DNA of 64,000 bases. It comes from Plasmodiophora brassicae. Taxonomy: Eukaryota; Endomyxa; Phytomyxea; Plasmodiophorida; Plasmodiophoridae. A program made the position numbers and the translations under genes. Where the stretch lies: NCBI GenBank assembly GCA_039704465.1, contig JASFAU010000017.1:310001-374000 (forward strand), given 5' to 3'. Under the pieces are notes generated by a model. That model had not been told where the DNA came from, made no database searches, and worked only from the letters and a program-made list of their open reading frames with translations. Below are positions 21,924 to 33,703 of this stretch, one piece after another. Each line of letters begins with the position of its first letter. Within the stretch, counting starts at the first letter, position 1.

Positions 21924-22115
21924 TGTAGAGCGGGGCTCTATATTTAGCGTCTCGTGGCGCCCGACCTCAAGATGCTGCTGTCCTGAGGAGGGGGTCCTGC
22001 TGTCCTGAGGAAAGGGGGCCTGCACGGATTTAGCTCCACTGTGATGGCAGGGGCGACGCCGTGGATGGGATGGATGATAAAGCTCATTGGGATATTGGCT
22101 CGAGACTGACTACAG
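21924..22115 (+). repeat. 5' LTR of the gypsy element
   Basis: 192 bp, TGTAG...CTACA. It differs from the 3' copy by a 3-nt indel (after CTCGTG) and a 1-nt A-run indel. Contains two copies of CTGCTGTCCTGAGGA. Confidence 0.92.
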
Positions 22116-22177
22116 TGCGCACTCTGTCTGATCCCACACGTCTGACTTCGTCCCGCACCACGTCGAGACGCTGCGCC

Positions 22178-25100
22178 ATGGCATCGGAGACGACGTCCAG
22201 CACGGACGAGCATATTGGTGTCAAGGACGCGGATGTCAGCATCCTGCCACGGGTCGCGAAGTTGGACTCCACATCCATCTTGAAGTTGAAAGAGCAGTAC
22301 GATCGATATTGTGCAGTGGTGATCGACCGTGAGGGCAACCGTCCGGAAGCCGCGAGGATCAAGCCTCAAGCGATACGATTCTGCTTTACCACGCCGCAGC
22401 TGACCTGCATCGCGTTGAATCACCTGTTCCTGACCAATGTCGACCTGCTGACAGATGACGACCTGGAAGGATGGATCGAAGCGCAGATCAAAAAGCTTCC
22501 AGCGAGTCATGGCCTGACGACCCAAGACATTGAGGCCAAAATCGCGAGTGAGCTGTCGATGGACACCAGCCTCCCGACTCTGAGGGATCAAGTTCAGTCG
22601 ATCCTGGACCGCATGACTGAAATCCAGTGGAGACGAGGCTGGCAGCACATGCGCGAAACAGTCGGTGGGCGTAGAGCCCTTGGCCGTTTGCTGGTTGATA
22701 CGCTTCAACCATGGAGGCTACGTGACTGCACCGAGATGGATACGCTCTCAGGATGTGCCGCAGTCGATGTCGATTGTATCGAGACCGTGAGGCGAATTGC
22801 CGCGAGAATGGCAACGTTGCGAGGAGATCACTACCCAGTACCAGAGTCGGACTCTATGGAACCGTCGTCAAGTGAAGTTGACTTGGGACCGATCAATGCT
22901 CACGAGATCGAAGCTTCTTGTAACCGGATGGTACACCAAGCACGTCTCAATGGCATGTCTCGTCAAGGAGTTGCTAAGCTACGATTGATCTTGCGACGAC
23001 ATCTGAACGAATTCCGCATGCGCCTGGGTCAAGACAAGCCTGTCGATGTCGAACCGATGGTAACACAACTCAAGCAGGACGCTACTCCGTACCGGTGCAA
23101 GCCTCGGTTCTACAATCCTAAGCAGAAGGAGTTCCTAGACGACATGATCAGTATGCTGAAGGAGAACGGTCTTGTCTACATGAACATGAACTCACGTTGG
23201 GCAAGTCCAGTCCTAGTCGTCAAGAAACCGAAAGGCGATGGCTATCGTCTATGTGTCGATCTTCGTCAAGTGAACGCACGATGTGTTCCCACAGCATGGC
23301 CGATGCCGAATGTTGAGGCTGTTTCGCGCAAGCTCTCCGGCATGACTTGTTTCTTCACGATTGATGCTTTCTAGGGCTTCTGGTTGATGCCTTTGGCTAA
23401 GGAGTGTCAGGAAATCTTCAGCTTCATGACGGACGACGCTGTATTCACGCCTACGAGGAGCATTCAAGGGGGAATGAATTCGGCGGTTCAGTTCCACGCC
23501 CGAATGGCTGCTATCTTCGACGACATGAAGGAGAATTTGCTCATCTGGATTGACGACATACTCGGATTCGCGAGGTCGGAGGAAGACCTTCTTCATCAAC
23601 TGACACGAGTGTTGGAGCGGTGTCGCGAGCGCAACCTGAAGCTGAACCCGAACAAGTGCACGTTGTTCGCTCGCGAGTTGAAGTGGTGCGGCAGGATATA
23701 CTCGCGAGAAGGAGTTCGGCATGATCCAGAACGTATCGAGGCGCTGACCAGCATGCCACGCCCGAAGACCGCTAAGGACCTGCAGCAGTTTCTGTGGGCG
23801 GCTAACTGGATGCGTACCCACGTACCCGGCTACGCAAGTATAGTACGACCGCTGCAAGAGCTGCTTGACATTGCCAACGAGGAGCTGAAGCGCATTCGAT
23901 CATCATCGCCATCATGTGTCTCGCTGGACGCACTGGGCTGGTCCGATCAGCACAGCAAGTCATTCGAGGACGTGCGCTTCGCTTTGATTCAACACGTTCA
24001 GCTGGCGTTTCCGAAGGAGGATTATCAGACCTGCCTGTTCACGGACGCCAGTGATGCAGCATGGTCGGCGGTGGTCACGCAGATCCCGATGGAAGACGTC
24101 AACCTGCCTGTATGCGAACAACGACATGAACCTCTCGCATTCTACGGCAAGCGCTTCTCAGGTGCAGAGATCAGATGGCCCACGATCGAGAAGGAGGCAG
24201 CCGCGATCATCAACGCTACGCAGCGCGGTGATTTCCTACTGCAGACATCCCGGGAGTTCCTGCTCTACTGCGATCATCGCAATCTGACTTTCATCTTCCA
24301 CCGGAACTCGGAGATCAAGAAGCATACGGCGCAGAAGCTAGAGCGATGGGCATTGCATCTACAAGGCTTCAGCTACAAGATGAAGGAGATCGCTGGAACC
24401 GACAACGTATGGGCAGACCTTCTGACCCGATGGGGAGCTTGTCGCATCGTACTGTCATGTAGAGCAACGCGCATCATGCAGATGGACGATTTGCGAGTCA
24501 CTCCTCGGCAACATCCTGAATTCAGCTGGCCGACCGAAAAGGAGATCCGCGATTCGCAACGCTTTCTGTCACGAGAGGAGAAGATCGAGGACGGGGTGTA
24601 CTTCGATGAAGCTGATCGTCTGTGGAAGAACGAGAGCAAAGCCGTTCTTATTCCTTGTCATCAAGACTGCAAGAGTCTACGCCTTCGAATCCTGGTCATT
24701 GGCCATTGCGCAAGCGCTGGTCATCGTGCTGTGCCGGCTCCAAGCTATAAGACAAGAATAGCTGTGATCCGGCTAGGCGGCCTAGCCGGATCACAGCTAT
24801 TCTTGTCTTATAGCTTGGAGCCGGCACAGTGCGTCGGAAGTAACCAAGCAGATGATCACGGAGCGTTTCTTCTGGACCAAGATCAATCAGGACATTGAAG
24901 CGATGTGTCAGCAATGCCTGCATTGCATCACGACACGCGGTGGTAAGAAAGTTCCTCGACCGCTCGGTGAAGCATTACATGGTCATCAGCCGTTCGAAGT
25001 ACTCACCATGGACTATCTCTATGTGGAGCCTGTCAGGGGCGCGGACCACAAGTACAAGTATATCCTGCTCTTGAAGGACGACTTCAGTGGTTATGTTCGT

Positions 25101-26048
25101 CTGATTCCATCAGCTGAAGCGACAAGTCGTGTTGCTGCGGAAGCTCTGAATCAGTGGATTGCCGATTTCGCAACGCCCGAGTACCTGGTCACGGACGGTG
25201 GTTCACACTTCACTGCAGAAGTCATGGAGGAGCTTACCCGGCTACGAGATGTTCAGCATCACATCACAACGGCATATTGTCCGTGGGCTAACGGCACGGT
25301 GGAACGCGCGAACCGCACGGTGCTTAACGTCATGCGATCAGTCCTGAACGAGGCCCAGATTAGCACGCACAACTGGCCGTACTTATGTCCTGTTGTCCAG
25401 CATGTCATCAACCACACACCAAGTCGACGACTCAACGGCTACGCGCCATTCACGGTTATCACGGGACGTTCACCGGAAAGCCCGCTTGACCAGATCTGGG
25501 ACCCAGTAGAAAGACAGTGTCGACGAGTACCACCGGAGGGATTCGCCAAATACGTGCAGATGTTGCAAGAGACTCTCGACGAGATCCACAAGGCCGTCGA
25601 TGAAGCGAAGGCACAGCGACATGCTGCCAATGTTGAGCAACGACGACGACGACTCAAGAGTAGTCCCTACGAATCGTTCATCGTTGGCGACTACGTGCTC
25701 AATGCCAAGCCAGTACCAGGTCCTGCGCAGAAGCTGATAGCGCTGTGGCGGGGACCGTACCGAGTTGTCAAGCAAATCAACGAGCAAGTGTATGAGTTGG
25801 AGAACCCACTATCTGAACGACGCTTCAACGCACACACGCAACGAATTCGACGATATGCAGACGCTGACTTGAACATGACCGTCGATTTGAAGCGCCACCT
25901 CCAACACACTGACCAGCATTTGATTGTGGACGATCTATTGGATTGTCGTATCGATCGAGACACGCAAGAACTGCAGATCAAGGTATCGTGGTCTGGGTTT
26001 GATCTTGAGGAGGCGACGTGGGAACCTGCACATATCATCTATGAGGAC
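22178..26048 (+). pseudogene. Gypsy polyprotein, broken
   Basis: First ATG after the LTR is at 22178. The about 290 N-terminal codons are Gag-like but without a CCHC knuckle, and no DTG/DSG protease motif was found. RT motifs: ASPVLVVKKPKGDGYRLCVD, FFTIDAF, IQGGMNSAVQFH, the catalytic LIWIDDILGFA; RNase H FTDASDAAWSAVV and EKEAAAIINA; integrase zinc region with CQQCLHC, then DYLYVEP, VTDGGSHFTAE, and a chromodomain-like end VSWSGFDLEEATWEPAHI. Lesions: TAG at 23372-23374 replaces the usual Lys of the DAFKGF motif, and the 24729-24829 palindrome interrupts the integrase zinc finger and shifts frame. The reading frame resumes after the nested element at 30864-31007 (VPELVHQLIRRL ... TAG). Confidence 0.9.
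24729..24829. repeat. Perfect 101-bp palindrome inside gypsy integrase
   Basis: Arms 24729-24778 and 24780-24829 are exact 50-nt reverse complements around one G. The flanking frame indicates a net insertion of 3n+1 nt (for example 100 nt) into the integrase HHCC region. The arm sequence was not recognised elsewhere in the window. Confidence 0.93.
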
Positions 26049-26140
26049 TGTCACGATCAGGCAAGCTGATGCAACGAACGCTTTGACGGACTGGCGAAGT
26101 CCGTCGCGGGGTTCTCGGTTTATTCCGGACAGTCCTCACA
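26049..26140. repeat. Left 92-bp LTR of the nested element
   Basis: Begins TG and ends CA; identical to 30767-30858. Contains an 8-bp hairpin GACGGACT / AGTCCGTC. Confidence 0.9.
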
Positions 26141-26489
26141 TAATAGTCCCCTTCTAGCGATGGGCCTCTGACGGGTCCGGGATAGAAGGGCAGACGGATG
26201 GCCTCTGATGGGTCGCAGACGAACGGACAGGCGGATGAGCAGGCAGACGGGCGGGCAGACGGACGGACAGACGAACGGACAGGCGGATGAGACGGGCGGG
26301 CAGACGGACGGACAGACGAACGATGAGCAGGCAGACGGGCGGGCAGACGGACGGACAGACGGACGAACGGGCAGACGGACGGACAGACGGACGAACGGGC
26401 AGACGGACGGATTAGCAGACGGACGGAGAGACGGGCGGGCGGGCAGACGGACGAACAGGTTTGGTTAGTGACAGCACGTCGCAACCGAG

Positions 26490-29400
26490 GCCTTGACGTT
26501 GTGCAGGAGATGCCGAGGCGGGATCGACACTGGCGGACGGACGGACGGGTAGAGACAGCAAGCGGTCAGGGAAACACCGGCGGCCTGGGAGGCAAACAGC
26601 ACGGCGGGACACGCGCACTCTGGAACTTGGACCAGCTGCGACCGAGGCCTTGACGTTGTGCAGGAGATGCCGAGGCGGGATCGGCACGGACGGACGGGAA
26701 GAGACAGCAAGTGGTCAGGGGAACACACCGGTGGCCTGAGAGGCATACAGCACGGCGGGACACGTACTCTGGGACTTGGACCAGGTACGACCAAGGCCTT
26801 GACGTTCTGCGGGGATGCCGAGGCGAGATCGGCACGGACGGACGGACGGGCGGGAAGAGACAGCAAGCGGTCAGGGGAACACCGGTGGCCTGAGAGGCAT
26901 ACAGCACGGCGGGACACGCACTCTGGGACTTGGACCAGGTACGACCGAGGCCTTGACGTTCTGCGGGGATGCCGAGGCGAGATCGGCACGGACGGACGGA
27001 CGGGCGGGAAGAGACAGCAAGCGGTCAGGGGAACACCTGTGGCCTGAGAGGCATACAGCACGGCGGGACACGCACTCTGGGACTTGGACCAGGTACGACC
27101 GAGGCCTTGACGTTCTGCGGGGGATGCCGAGGCGAGATCGGCACGGACGGACGGGAAGAGACAGCAAGCGGTCAGGGGAACACCGGTGGCCTGAGAGGCA
27201 TACAGCACGGCGGGACACGCACTCTGGGACTTGGACCAGGTACGACCGAGGCCTTGACGTTCTGCGGGGGATGCCGAGGCGAGATCGGCACGGACGGACG
27301 GGAAGAGACAGCAAGCGGTCAGGGGAACACCGGTGGCCTGAGAGGCATACAGCACGGCGGGACACGCACTCTGGGACTTGGACCAGGTACGACCGAGGCC
27401 TTGACGTTCTGCGGGGGATGCCGAGGCGAGATCGGCACGGACGGACGGACGGGCGGGAAGAGACAGCAAGCGGTCAGGGGAACACCTGTGGCCTGAGAGG
27501 CATACAGCACGGCGGGACACGCACTCTGGGACTTGGACCAGGTACGACCGAGGCCTTGACGTTCTGCGGGGGATGCCGAGGCGAGATCGGCACGGACGGA
27601 CGGGAAGAGACAGCAAGCGGTCAGGGGAACACCGGTGGCCTGAGAGGCATACAGCACGGCGGGACACGCACTCTGGGACTTGGACCAGGTACGACCGAGG
27701 CCTTGACGTTCTGCGGGGGATGCCGAGGCGAGATCGGCACGGACGGACGGGAAGAGACAGCAAGCGGTCAGGGGAACACCGGTGGCCTGAGAGGCATACA
27801 GCACGGCGGGACACGCACTCTGGGACTTGGACCAGGTACGACCGAGGCCTTGACGTTCTGCGGGGGATGCCGAGGCGAGATCGGCACGGACGGACGGACG
27901 GGCGGGAAGAGACAGCAAGCGGTCAGGGGAACACCGGTGGCCTGAGAGGCATACAGCACGGCGGGACACGCACTCTGGGACTTGGACCAGGTACGACCGA
28001 GGCCTTGACGTTCTGCGGGGGATGCCGAGGCGAGATCGGCACGGACGGACGGACGGGCGGGAAGAGACAGCAAGCGGTCAGGGGAACACCTGTGGCCTGA
28101 GAGGCATACAGCACGGCGGGACACGCACTCTGGGACTTGGACCAGGTACGACCGAGGCCTTGACGTTCTGCGGGGGATGCCGAGGCGAGATCGGCACGGA
28201 CGGACGGGAAGAGACAGCAAGCGGTCAGGGGGCACCGGTGGCCTGAGAGGCATACAGCACGGCGGGACACGCACTCTGGGACTTGGACCAGGTACGACCG
28301 AGGCCTTGACGTTCTGCGGGGGATGCCGAGGCGAGATCGGCACGGACGGACGGGAAGAGACAGCAAGCGGTCAGGGGAACACCGGTGGCCTGAGAGGCAT
28401 ACAGCACGGCGGGACACGCACTCTGGGACTTGGACCAGGTACGACCGAGGCCTTGACGTTCTGCGGGGATGCCGAGGCGAGATCGGCACGGACGGACGGA
28501 CGGGCGGGAAGAGACAGCAAGCGGTCAGGGGAACACCTGTGGCCTGAGAGGCATACAGCACGGCGGGACACGCACTCTGGGACTTGGACCAGGTACGACC
28601 GAGGCCTTGACGTTCTGCGGGGGATGCCGAGGCGAGATCGGCACGGACGGACGGGAAGAGACAGCAAGCGGTCAGGGGAACACCGGTGGCCTGAGAGGCA
28701 TACAGCACGGCGGGACACGCACTCTGGGACTTGGACCAGGTACGACCGAGGCCTTGACGTTCTGCGGGGGATGCCGAGGCGAGATCGGCACGGACGGACG
28801 GGAAGAGACAGCAAGCGGTCAGGGGAACACCGGTGGCCTGAGAGGCATACAGCACGGCGGGACACGCACTCTGGGACTTGGACCAGGTACGACCGAGGCC
28901 TTGACGTTCTGCGGGGGATGCCGAGGCGAGATCGGCACGGACGGACGGGAAGAGACAGCAAGCGGTCAGGGGAACACCGGTGGCCTGAGAGGCATACAGC
29001 ACGGCGGGACACGCACTCTGGGACTTGGACCAGGTACGACCGAGGCCTTGACGTTCTGCGGGAGATGCCGAGGCGAGATCGGCACGGACGGACGGGAAGA
29101 GACAGCAAGCGGTCAGGGGAACACCGGTGGCCTGAGAGGCATACAGCACGGCGGGACACGTACTCTGGGACTTGGACCAGGTACGACCAAGGCCTTGACG
29201 TTCTGCGGGGGATGCCGAGGCGAGATCGGCACGGACGGACGGACGGGCGGGAAGAGACAGCAAGCGGTCAGGGGAACACCGGTGGCCTGAGAGGCATACA
29301 GCACGGCGGGACACGCACTCTGGGACTTGGACCAGGTACGACCGAGGCCTTGACGTTCTGCGGGGGATGCCGAGGCGAGATCGGCACGGACGGACGGACG

Positions 29401-30725
29401 GGCGGGAAGAGACAGCAAGCGGTCAGGGGAACACCGGTGGCCTGAGAGGCATACAGCACGGCGGGACACGCACTCTGGGACTTGGACCAGGTACGACCGA
29501 GGCCTTGACGTTCTGCGGGGGATGCCGAGGCGAGATCGGCACGGACGGACGGACGGGCGGGAAGAGACAGCAAGCGGTCAGGGGAACACCTGTGGCCTGA
29601 GAGGCATACAGCACGGCGGGACACGCACTCTGGGACTTGGACCAGGTACGACCGAGGCCTTGACGTTCTGCGGGGGATGCCGAGGCGAGATCGGCACGGA
29701 CGGACGGGAAGAGACAGCAAGCGGTCAGGGGAACACCGGTGGGCCTGAGAGGCATACAGCACGGCGGGACACGCACTCTGGGACTTGGACCAGGTACGAC
29801 CGAGGCCTTGACGTTCTGCGGGGGATGCCGAGGCGAGATCGGCACGGACGGACGGGAAGAGACAGCAAGCGGTCAGGGGAACACCGGTGGCCTGAGAGGC
29901 ATACAGCACGGCGGGACACGCACTCTGGGACTTGGACCAGGTACGACCGAGGCCTTGACGTTCTGCGGGGATGCCGAGGCGAGATCGGCACGGACGGACG
30001 GACGGGCGGGAAGAGACAGCAAGCGGTCAGGGGAACACCTGTGGCCTGAGAGGCATACAGCACGGCGGGACACGCACTCTGGGACTTGGACCAGGTACGA
30101 CCGAGGCCTTGACGTTCTGCGGGGGATGCCGAGGCGAGATCGGCACGGACGGACGGGAAGAGACAGCAAGCGGTCAGGGGAACACCGGTGGCCTGAGAGG
30201 CATACAGCACGGCGGGACACGCACTCTGGGACTTGGACCAGGACGACGACCGAGGCCTTGACGTTCTGCGGGGGATGCCGAGGCGAGATCGGCACGGACG
30301 GACGGGAAGAGACAGCAAGCGGTCAGGGGAACACCGGTGGCCTGAGAGGCATACAGCACGGCGGGACACGCACTCTGGGACTTGGACCAGGTACGACCGA
30401 GGCCTTGACGTTCTGCGGGGGATGCCGAGGCGAGATCGGCACGGACGGACGGGAAGAGACAGCAAGCGGTCAGGGGAACACCGGTGGCCTGAGAGGCATA
30501 CAGCACGGCGGGACACGCACTCTGGGACTTGGACCAGGTACGACCGAGGCCTTGACGTTCTGCGGGAGATGCCGAGGCGAGATCGGCACGGACGGACGGG
30601 AAGAGACAGCAAGCGGTCAGGGGAACACCGGTGGCCTGAGAGGCATACAGCACGGCGGGACACGTACTCTGGGACTTCGACCAGGTACCACCGAGGCCTT
30701 GACGTTCTGCAGGAGATGCCGAGGC
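26490..30725. repeat. Minisatellite array, about 29 units of 146-155 bp
   Basis: Units contain GAGGCCTTGACGTTCTGC, GATGCCGAGGCGAGATC and GCATACAGCACGGCGGGACA. Two length classes alternate: 146-147 bp, and about 155 bp with an extra GGACGGGC-type block. Internal units are nearly identical; the first two and the last are the most diverged. Because unit lengths are not multiples of three, the long open frames on both strands (up to 463 codons) are not evidence of a gene. Confidence 0.93.
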
Positions 30726-30766
30726 GGGATCGACAGGAGGGTGGTGGGATAGGTAGTCCGTCAAAA

Positions 30767-30858
30767 TGTCACGATCAGGCAAGCTGATGCAACGAACGCT
30801 TTGACGGACTGGCGAAGTCCGTCGCGGGGTTCTCGGTTTATTCCGGACAGTCCTCACA
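30767..30858. repeat. Right 92-bp LTR of the nested element
   Basis: Identical to 26049-26140, then AGGAC and resumption of the gypsy frame. Confidence 0.9.
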
Positions 30859-31007
30859 AGGACGTTCCCGAGTTAGTGCACCAGCTCATAAGACGTCTGG
30901 GAGACAATCATCCACAAGCGGAAGCTCTACGTCGTTTCGCCCCAGCACCAAAGCGAGCGAGTAACGCGCAACGCCAGACAAAGCGGAAGCAGCGACGACG
31001 GCATTAG

Positions 31008-31753
31008 GTATGAATGACAATGCCTGTGCAGTGTTTACGGTTTGTGGTTGTACAGGAGTCAACCGTCAAACACGCTTATTCAGTACCGTCGGGACCGGAA
31101 GGACGACGCAACCGTATCGGTTCTGCATTGGACGATGCGAGGATGATCATGATCATGGTCCTCAATCATTGTGGGCCCGGTTCTCAAATCATTGGGACCA
31201 TTGCAACTGGTTTGCATGCAAGTCATGGAATCAGTCAACCTGGTTGTTATGCGATCATGCAACCACGGTTTATGGCGCTCCTCTGAGAGGCCATCACGCT
31301 ATTCGATGGGTAGTCACACAGGTGGACTCATCAATATCGTTGTGTCACGGGACATTCGGCAGCATCCGTTAAGTCACTCGTCACCGCAGATTTGACTCTG
31401 GTCAGGGCGTTCTGACTATCGAGACTCTGTTGCGCTGGGGGTCCACGCATCTGTGTCGGCCGCTGAGCTAGGTGAATGATACTTTTCGGGTGTATATGGA
31501 CCGGGCTCCACCCATCTGGGTCGAGCGCCCCATCGCCGATGTTTTCGTCAGTTCATGTATCTCCATCTCGGCTGGCTATGGCAAGGGTGTCCGTAAATGG
31601 ATTTTCCACCGATTTTTCCCATGGGGTTACAAGGTGGTTTTTAGTGAGTATTGGGTGATTCCGAGTCTCACACTACCCTTCGCCGTCTTCCCTATCTTCG
31701 CCGGGCACGATGATGATGTTGCTGGTTCCGGGCACGAGTTCGGAGAAAGGCAG
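31008..31753. other. Gypsy 3' untranslated region
   Basis: Lies between the chromodomain stop (31005-31007) and the 3' LTR. No domain was recognised in any frame. GGAGAAAGG just before the LTR (about 31742-31750) is a plausible short polypurine tract. Confidence 0.6.
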
Positions 31754-31941
31754 TGTAGAGCGGGGCTCTATATTTAGCGTCTCGTGCCCGACCTCAAGAT
31801 GCTGCTGTCCTGAGGAGGGGGTCCTGCTGTCCTGAGGAAAGGGGGCCTGCACGGATTTAGCTCCACTGTGATGGCAGGGGCGACGCCGTGGATGGGATGG
31901 ATGATAAAGCTCATTGGGATATTGGCTCGAGACTGACTACA
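31754..31941 (+). repeat. 3' LTR of the gypsy element
   Basis: 188 bp, TGTAG...CTACA, followed by the CCTT target duplicate and the right half of the interrupted repeat. Confidence 0.92.
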
Positions 31942-32220
31942 CCTTCATTTGTTCTCAGCGACATGGCCGGATGAGCAATTTGATCCGTGCAGATTGAAGA
32001 AGCGCTCCGAGAATGGTCGCCAGTCAGTCCGGCGACTGACGGGGTGCTATGCCTTTGCTGCCAAACGATTCGGCATGGCTATATGCCAGTACATCTACCG
32101 GAAGTGGTCCAGCTCTTCGATGAGGCAATGCGCCACTGACGAGCTCGCTCTGACTCCGCGCACTGCGTGCGAGCCCAAAGGTTTTGCCTGTTGTTTGGAA
32201 CCACTTTGACGAGGCCGCGC

Positions 32221-32745
32221 GTTGGTGGACACAGATGTGATCGCTGTCTGTGTAGGGCCCGTGGTACGGGCGAGATTCGAGGTGCTGGTGGTAGGCCACC
32301 CAAGCTCAGTCCCGTGCAGCGCCTTCTTAGCTTCATCCTACATTTCAAGCATGACAACAATTTTGTTTACGACAGCGGGAAGTGGGGGCGATTTTCGTTG
32401 CTACCTGCACCAACGAAGCGATTCTGGATAAGGACGTAAGGAGATATACTGGCCTGGCGAACACGATCGGGAAATGCTGGGTTGCATTGGGAATATCGAT
32501 GGAACTCTGGTCAGGAATCCCAGACCTCGCAACAAGCTCGAACACGGACGATGGTTCAATGGCCAGAAGAAGATGTACGCCATGAACAATACCGTTGTCA
32601 TCGACCACTTCGGCCTAATTCGCTACGTTGACCCCGGCTACCCTGGATCATTCCACGATGTGAACTGTCTCCGGCAGTCAAACCTTGCCACGAACTGGAG
32701 GGAACACTTCACTCGTGACGATGATGAACAGTATTTCGATTGACT
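32221..32745 (+). pseudogene. PIF/Harbinger-type transposase, plus-strand copy
   Basis: Encodes the DDE_4-superfamily core GCIGNIDGTLV, LEHGRWFNGQKKMYAMNN, VVIDHFGLIRYVDPGYPGSF and HDVNCLRQSN, with a further DAGYPG just after it at about 32752. The upstream part (GRPPKLSP ... QRLLSFIL) is in another frame, so the copy is broken. It is the left arm of a large inverted repeat with 32901-33491. Confidence 0.8.
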
Positions 32746-33703
32746 TCTGGGGGACGCAGGATATCCTGGAATGAGATGTTTGTCATGAGTACGTGTCGAA
32801 TGGGGAATTGGAGATCGCCCGTACTACGGGCATACAGCCCCATTACTGGACACACAAACGAGCACAACTCCTCGAATCCGCTTGCGGTGAAGTTCGGGTA
32901 CTCGAAATACTGTCCATCACCGTCGGCGTCATGGGTGAAGTATTCCCTCCAGTTCGTGGCAAGGTTTGACTGCCGGAGACAGTTCACATCGTGGAATGAT
33001 CCAGGGTAGCCGGGGTCGACGTAGCGAATTAGGCCAAAGTGGTCGATGACAACGGTATTGTTCATGGCGTACATCTTCTTCTGGCCATTGAACCATCGTC
33101 CGTGTTCGAGCTTGTTGCGAGGTCTGGGAATCCTGACCAGGGTTCCATCGATATTCCCAATGCAACCCGGCATTTCCGGCAAACGTTCTTCCCAGCATCT
33201 TCCTCGTGTTCGCCAGGCCAGTATATATATCAGTCCCCTTACGTCCTTATCCAGAATCGCTTTCTTGTTGCAGGTAGCAACGAAATCGGATCGTCGCAAT
33301 GGGATGACTTCGCCCAATTCCACTTCCCGCTATCGTAAACAAAGTTGTTGTCATATTGCTTGAAAATCTGTAGGATGAAGCTAAGAAGACGCTGCTCGGG
33401 ACTGAGTTTGGGTGGCCTACCACCAGCACCTCGAATCTCGCCCGTACCACGTGCCCTATACAGACAGCGAGTCACATCTGTGTCCACCAACAGAATGGGT
33501 GAGCGGCCCTGATCGTAGAGAGGGAGCTCGGCCATATATGCACCCTCGTTGTCCCGGCACCAATCATTGAACGAGTCGGTGTTTTCACGAGCCGCCACGT
33601 CGTGGAGCGCAGGGCGAATGTCGAATGGCTTTGCTTGAGGTGCGTCATCAGGTCCTTCCAGTTCGAACTGTGGCGGGAGTTCAATACCATCACCGTCAAA
33701 CAC
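32709..33703 (-). pseudogene. PIF/Harbinger-type transposase, minus-strand copy
   Basis: Mirror copy of the neighbouring transposase. The minus strand reads RGAGGRPPKLSPEQRLLSFI, then in another frame KKAILDKDVRG, MPGCIGNIDGTLVRIPRPRN, YVDPGYPGSFHDVNCLRQSN and FEELCSFVCPVMGLYAR. It extends further upstream than the plus copy, to about 33703 (FELEGPDDAPQAKPFDIRPA). One frameshift or an unresolved intron lies near 33250-33320. PIF/Harbinger elements need a second MYB-like protein, which was not seen here. Confidence 0.8.

Larger units (their letters stand above)
26049..30858. mobile_element. Nested gene-less LTR element (TRIM-like) with minisatellite interior
   Basis: Identical 92-bp terminal direct repeats at 26049-26140 and 30767-30858, each starting TGTCACG and ending CCTCACA. 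They are flanked by a 5-bp target duplication AGGAC (26044-26048 and 30859-30863). Removing the element plus one AGGAC rejoins the gypsy chromodomain exactly in frame (WEPAHIIYED | VPELVHQL). The interior holds a GGAC-rich simple repeat (about 26200-26460) and about 29 tandem units, and no gag or pol. A purine-rich stretch (about 30736-30753) precedes the right repeat; no TGG primer site follows the left one. The terminal signature and target duplication indicate integrase-mediated insertion by a parasite of another element's machinery (inference). Confidence 0.85.
21924..31941 (+). mobile_element. Ty3/gypsy LTR retrotransposon, full length, host of a nested element
   Basis: Bounded by near-identical LTRs that start TGTAG and end CTACA, with a 4-bp target duplication CCTT at 21920-21923 and 31942-31945. 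The paralogous empty site at about 16580-16760 carries CCTT once and confirms the boundaries. The order RT-RNaseH-integrase-chromodomain identifies a chromovirus-like gypsy. The coding region is damaged by one in-frame TAG, a 101-bp palindrome and a 4.8-kb nested element. No tRNA-complementary primer site beginning TGG follows the 5' LTR. Confidence 0.93.

Noticed and set aside
22061..24898. Alternative genetic code (UAG read as sense) suggested by a lone TAG in gypsy RT
   Set aside because: Host genes placed here use TAG, TAA and TGA as terminators, for example NAT9 and HEM4 with TAG.
26490..30725. CRISPR-like array
   Set aside because: Units are contiguous and near-identical with no unique spacers, and the context is eukaryotic and inside an LTR pair.
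26465..30857. Open frames up to 463 codons on both strands of the tandem array
   Set aside because: Unit lengths are not multiples of three, frames drift between units, and all frames are similarly open; this is a property of the repeat, not a gene.
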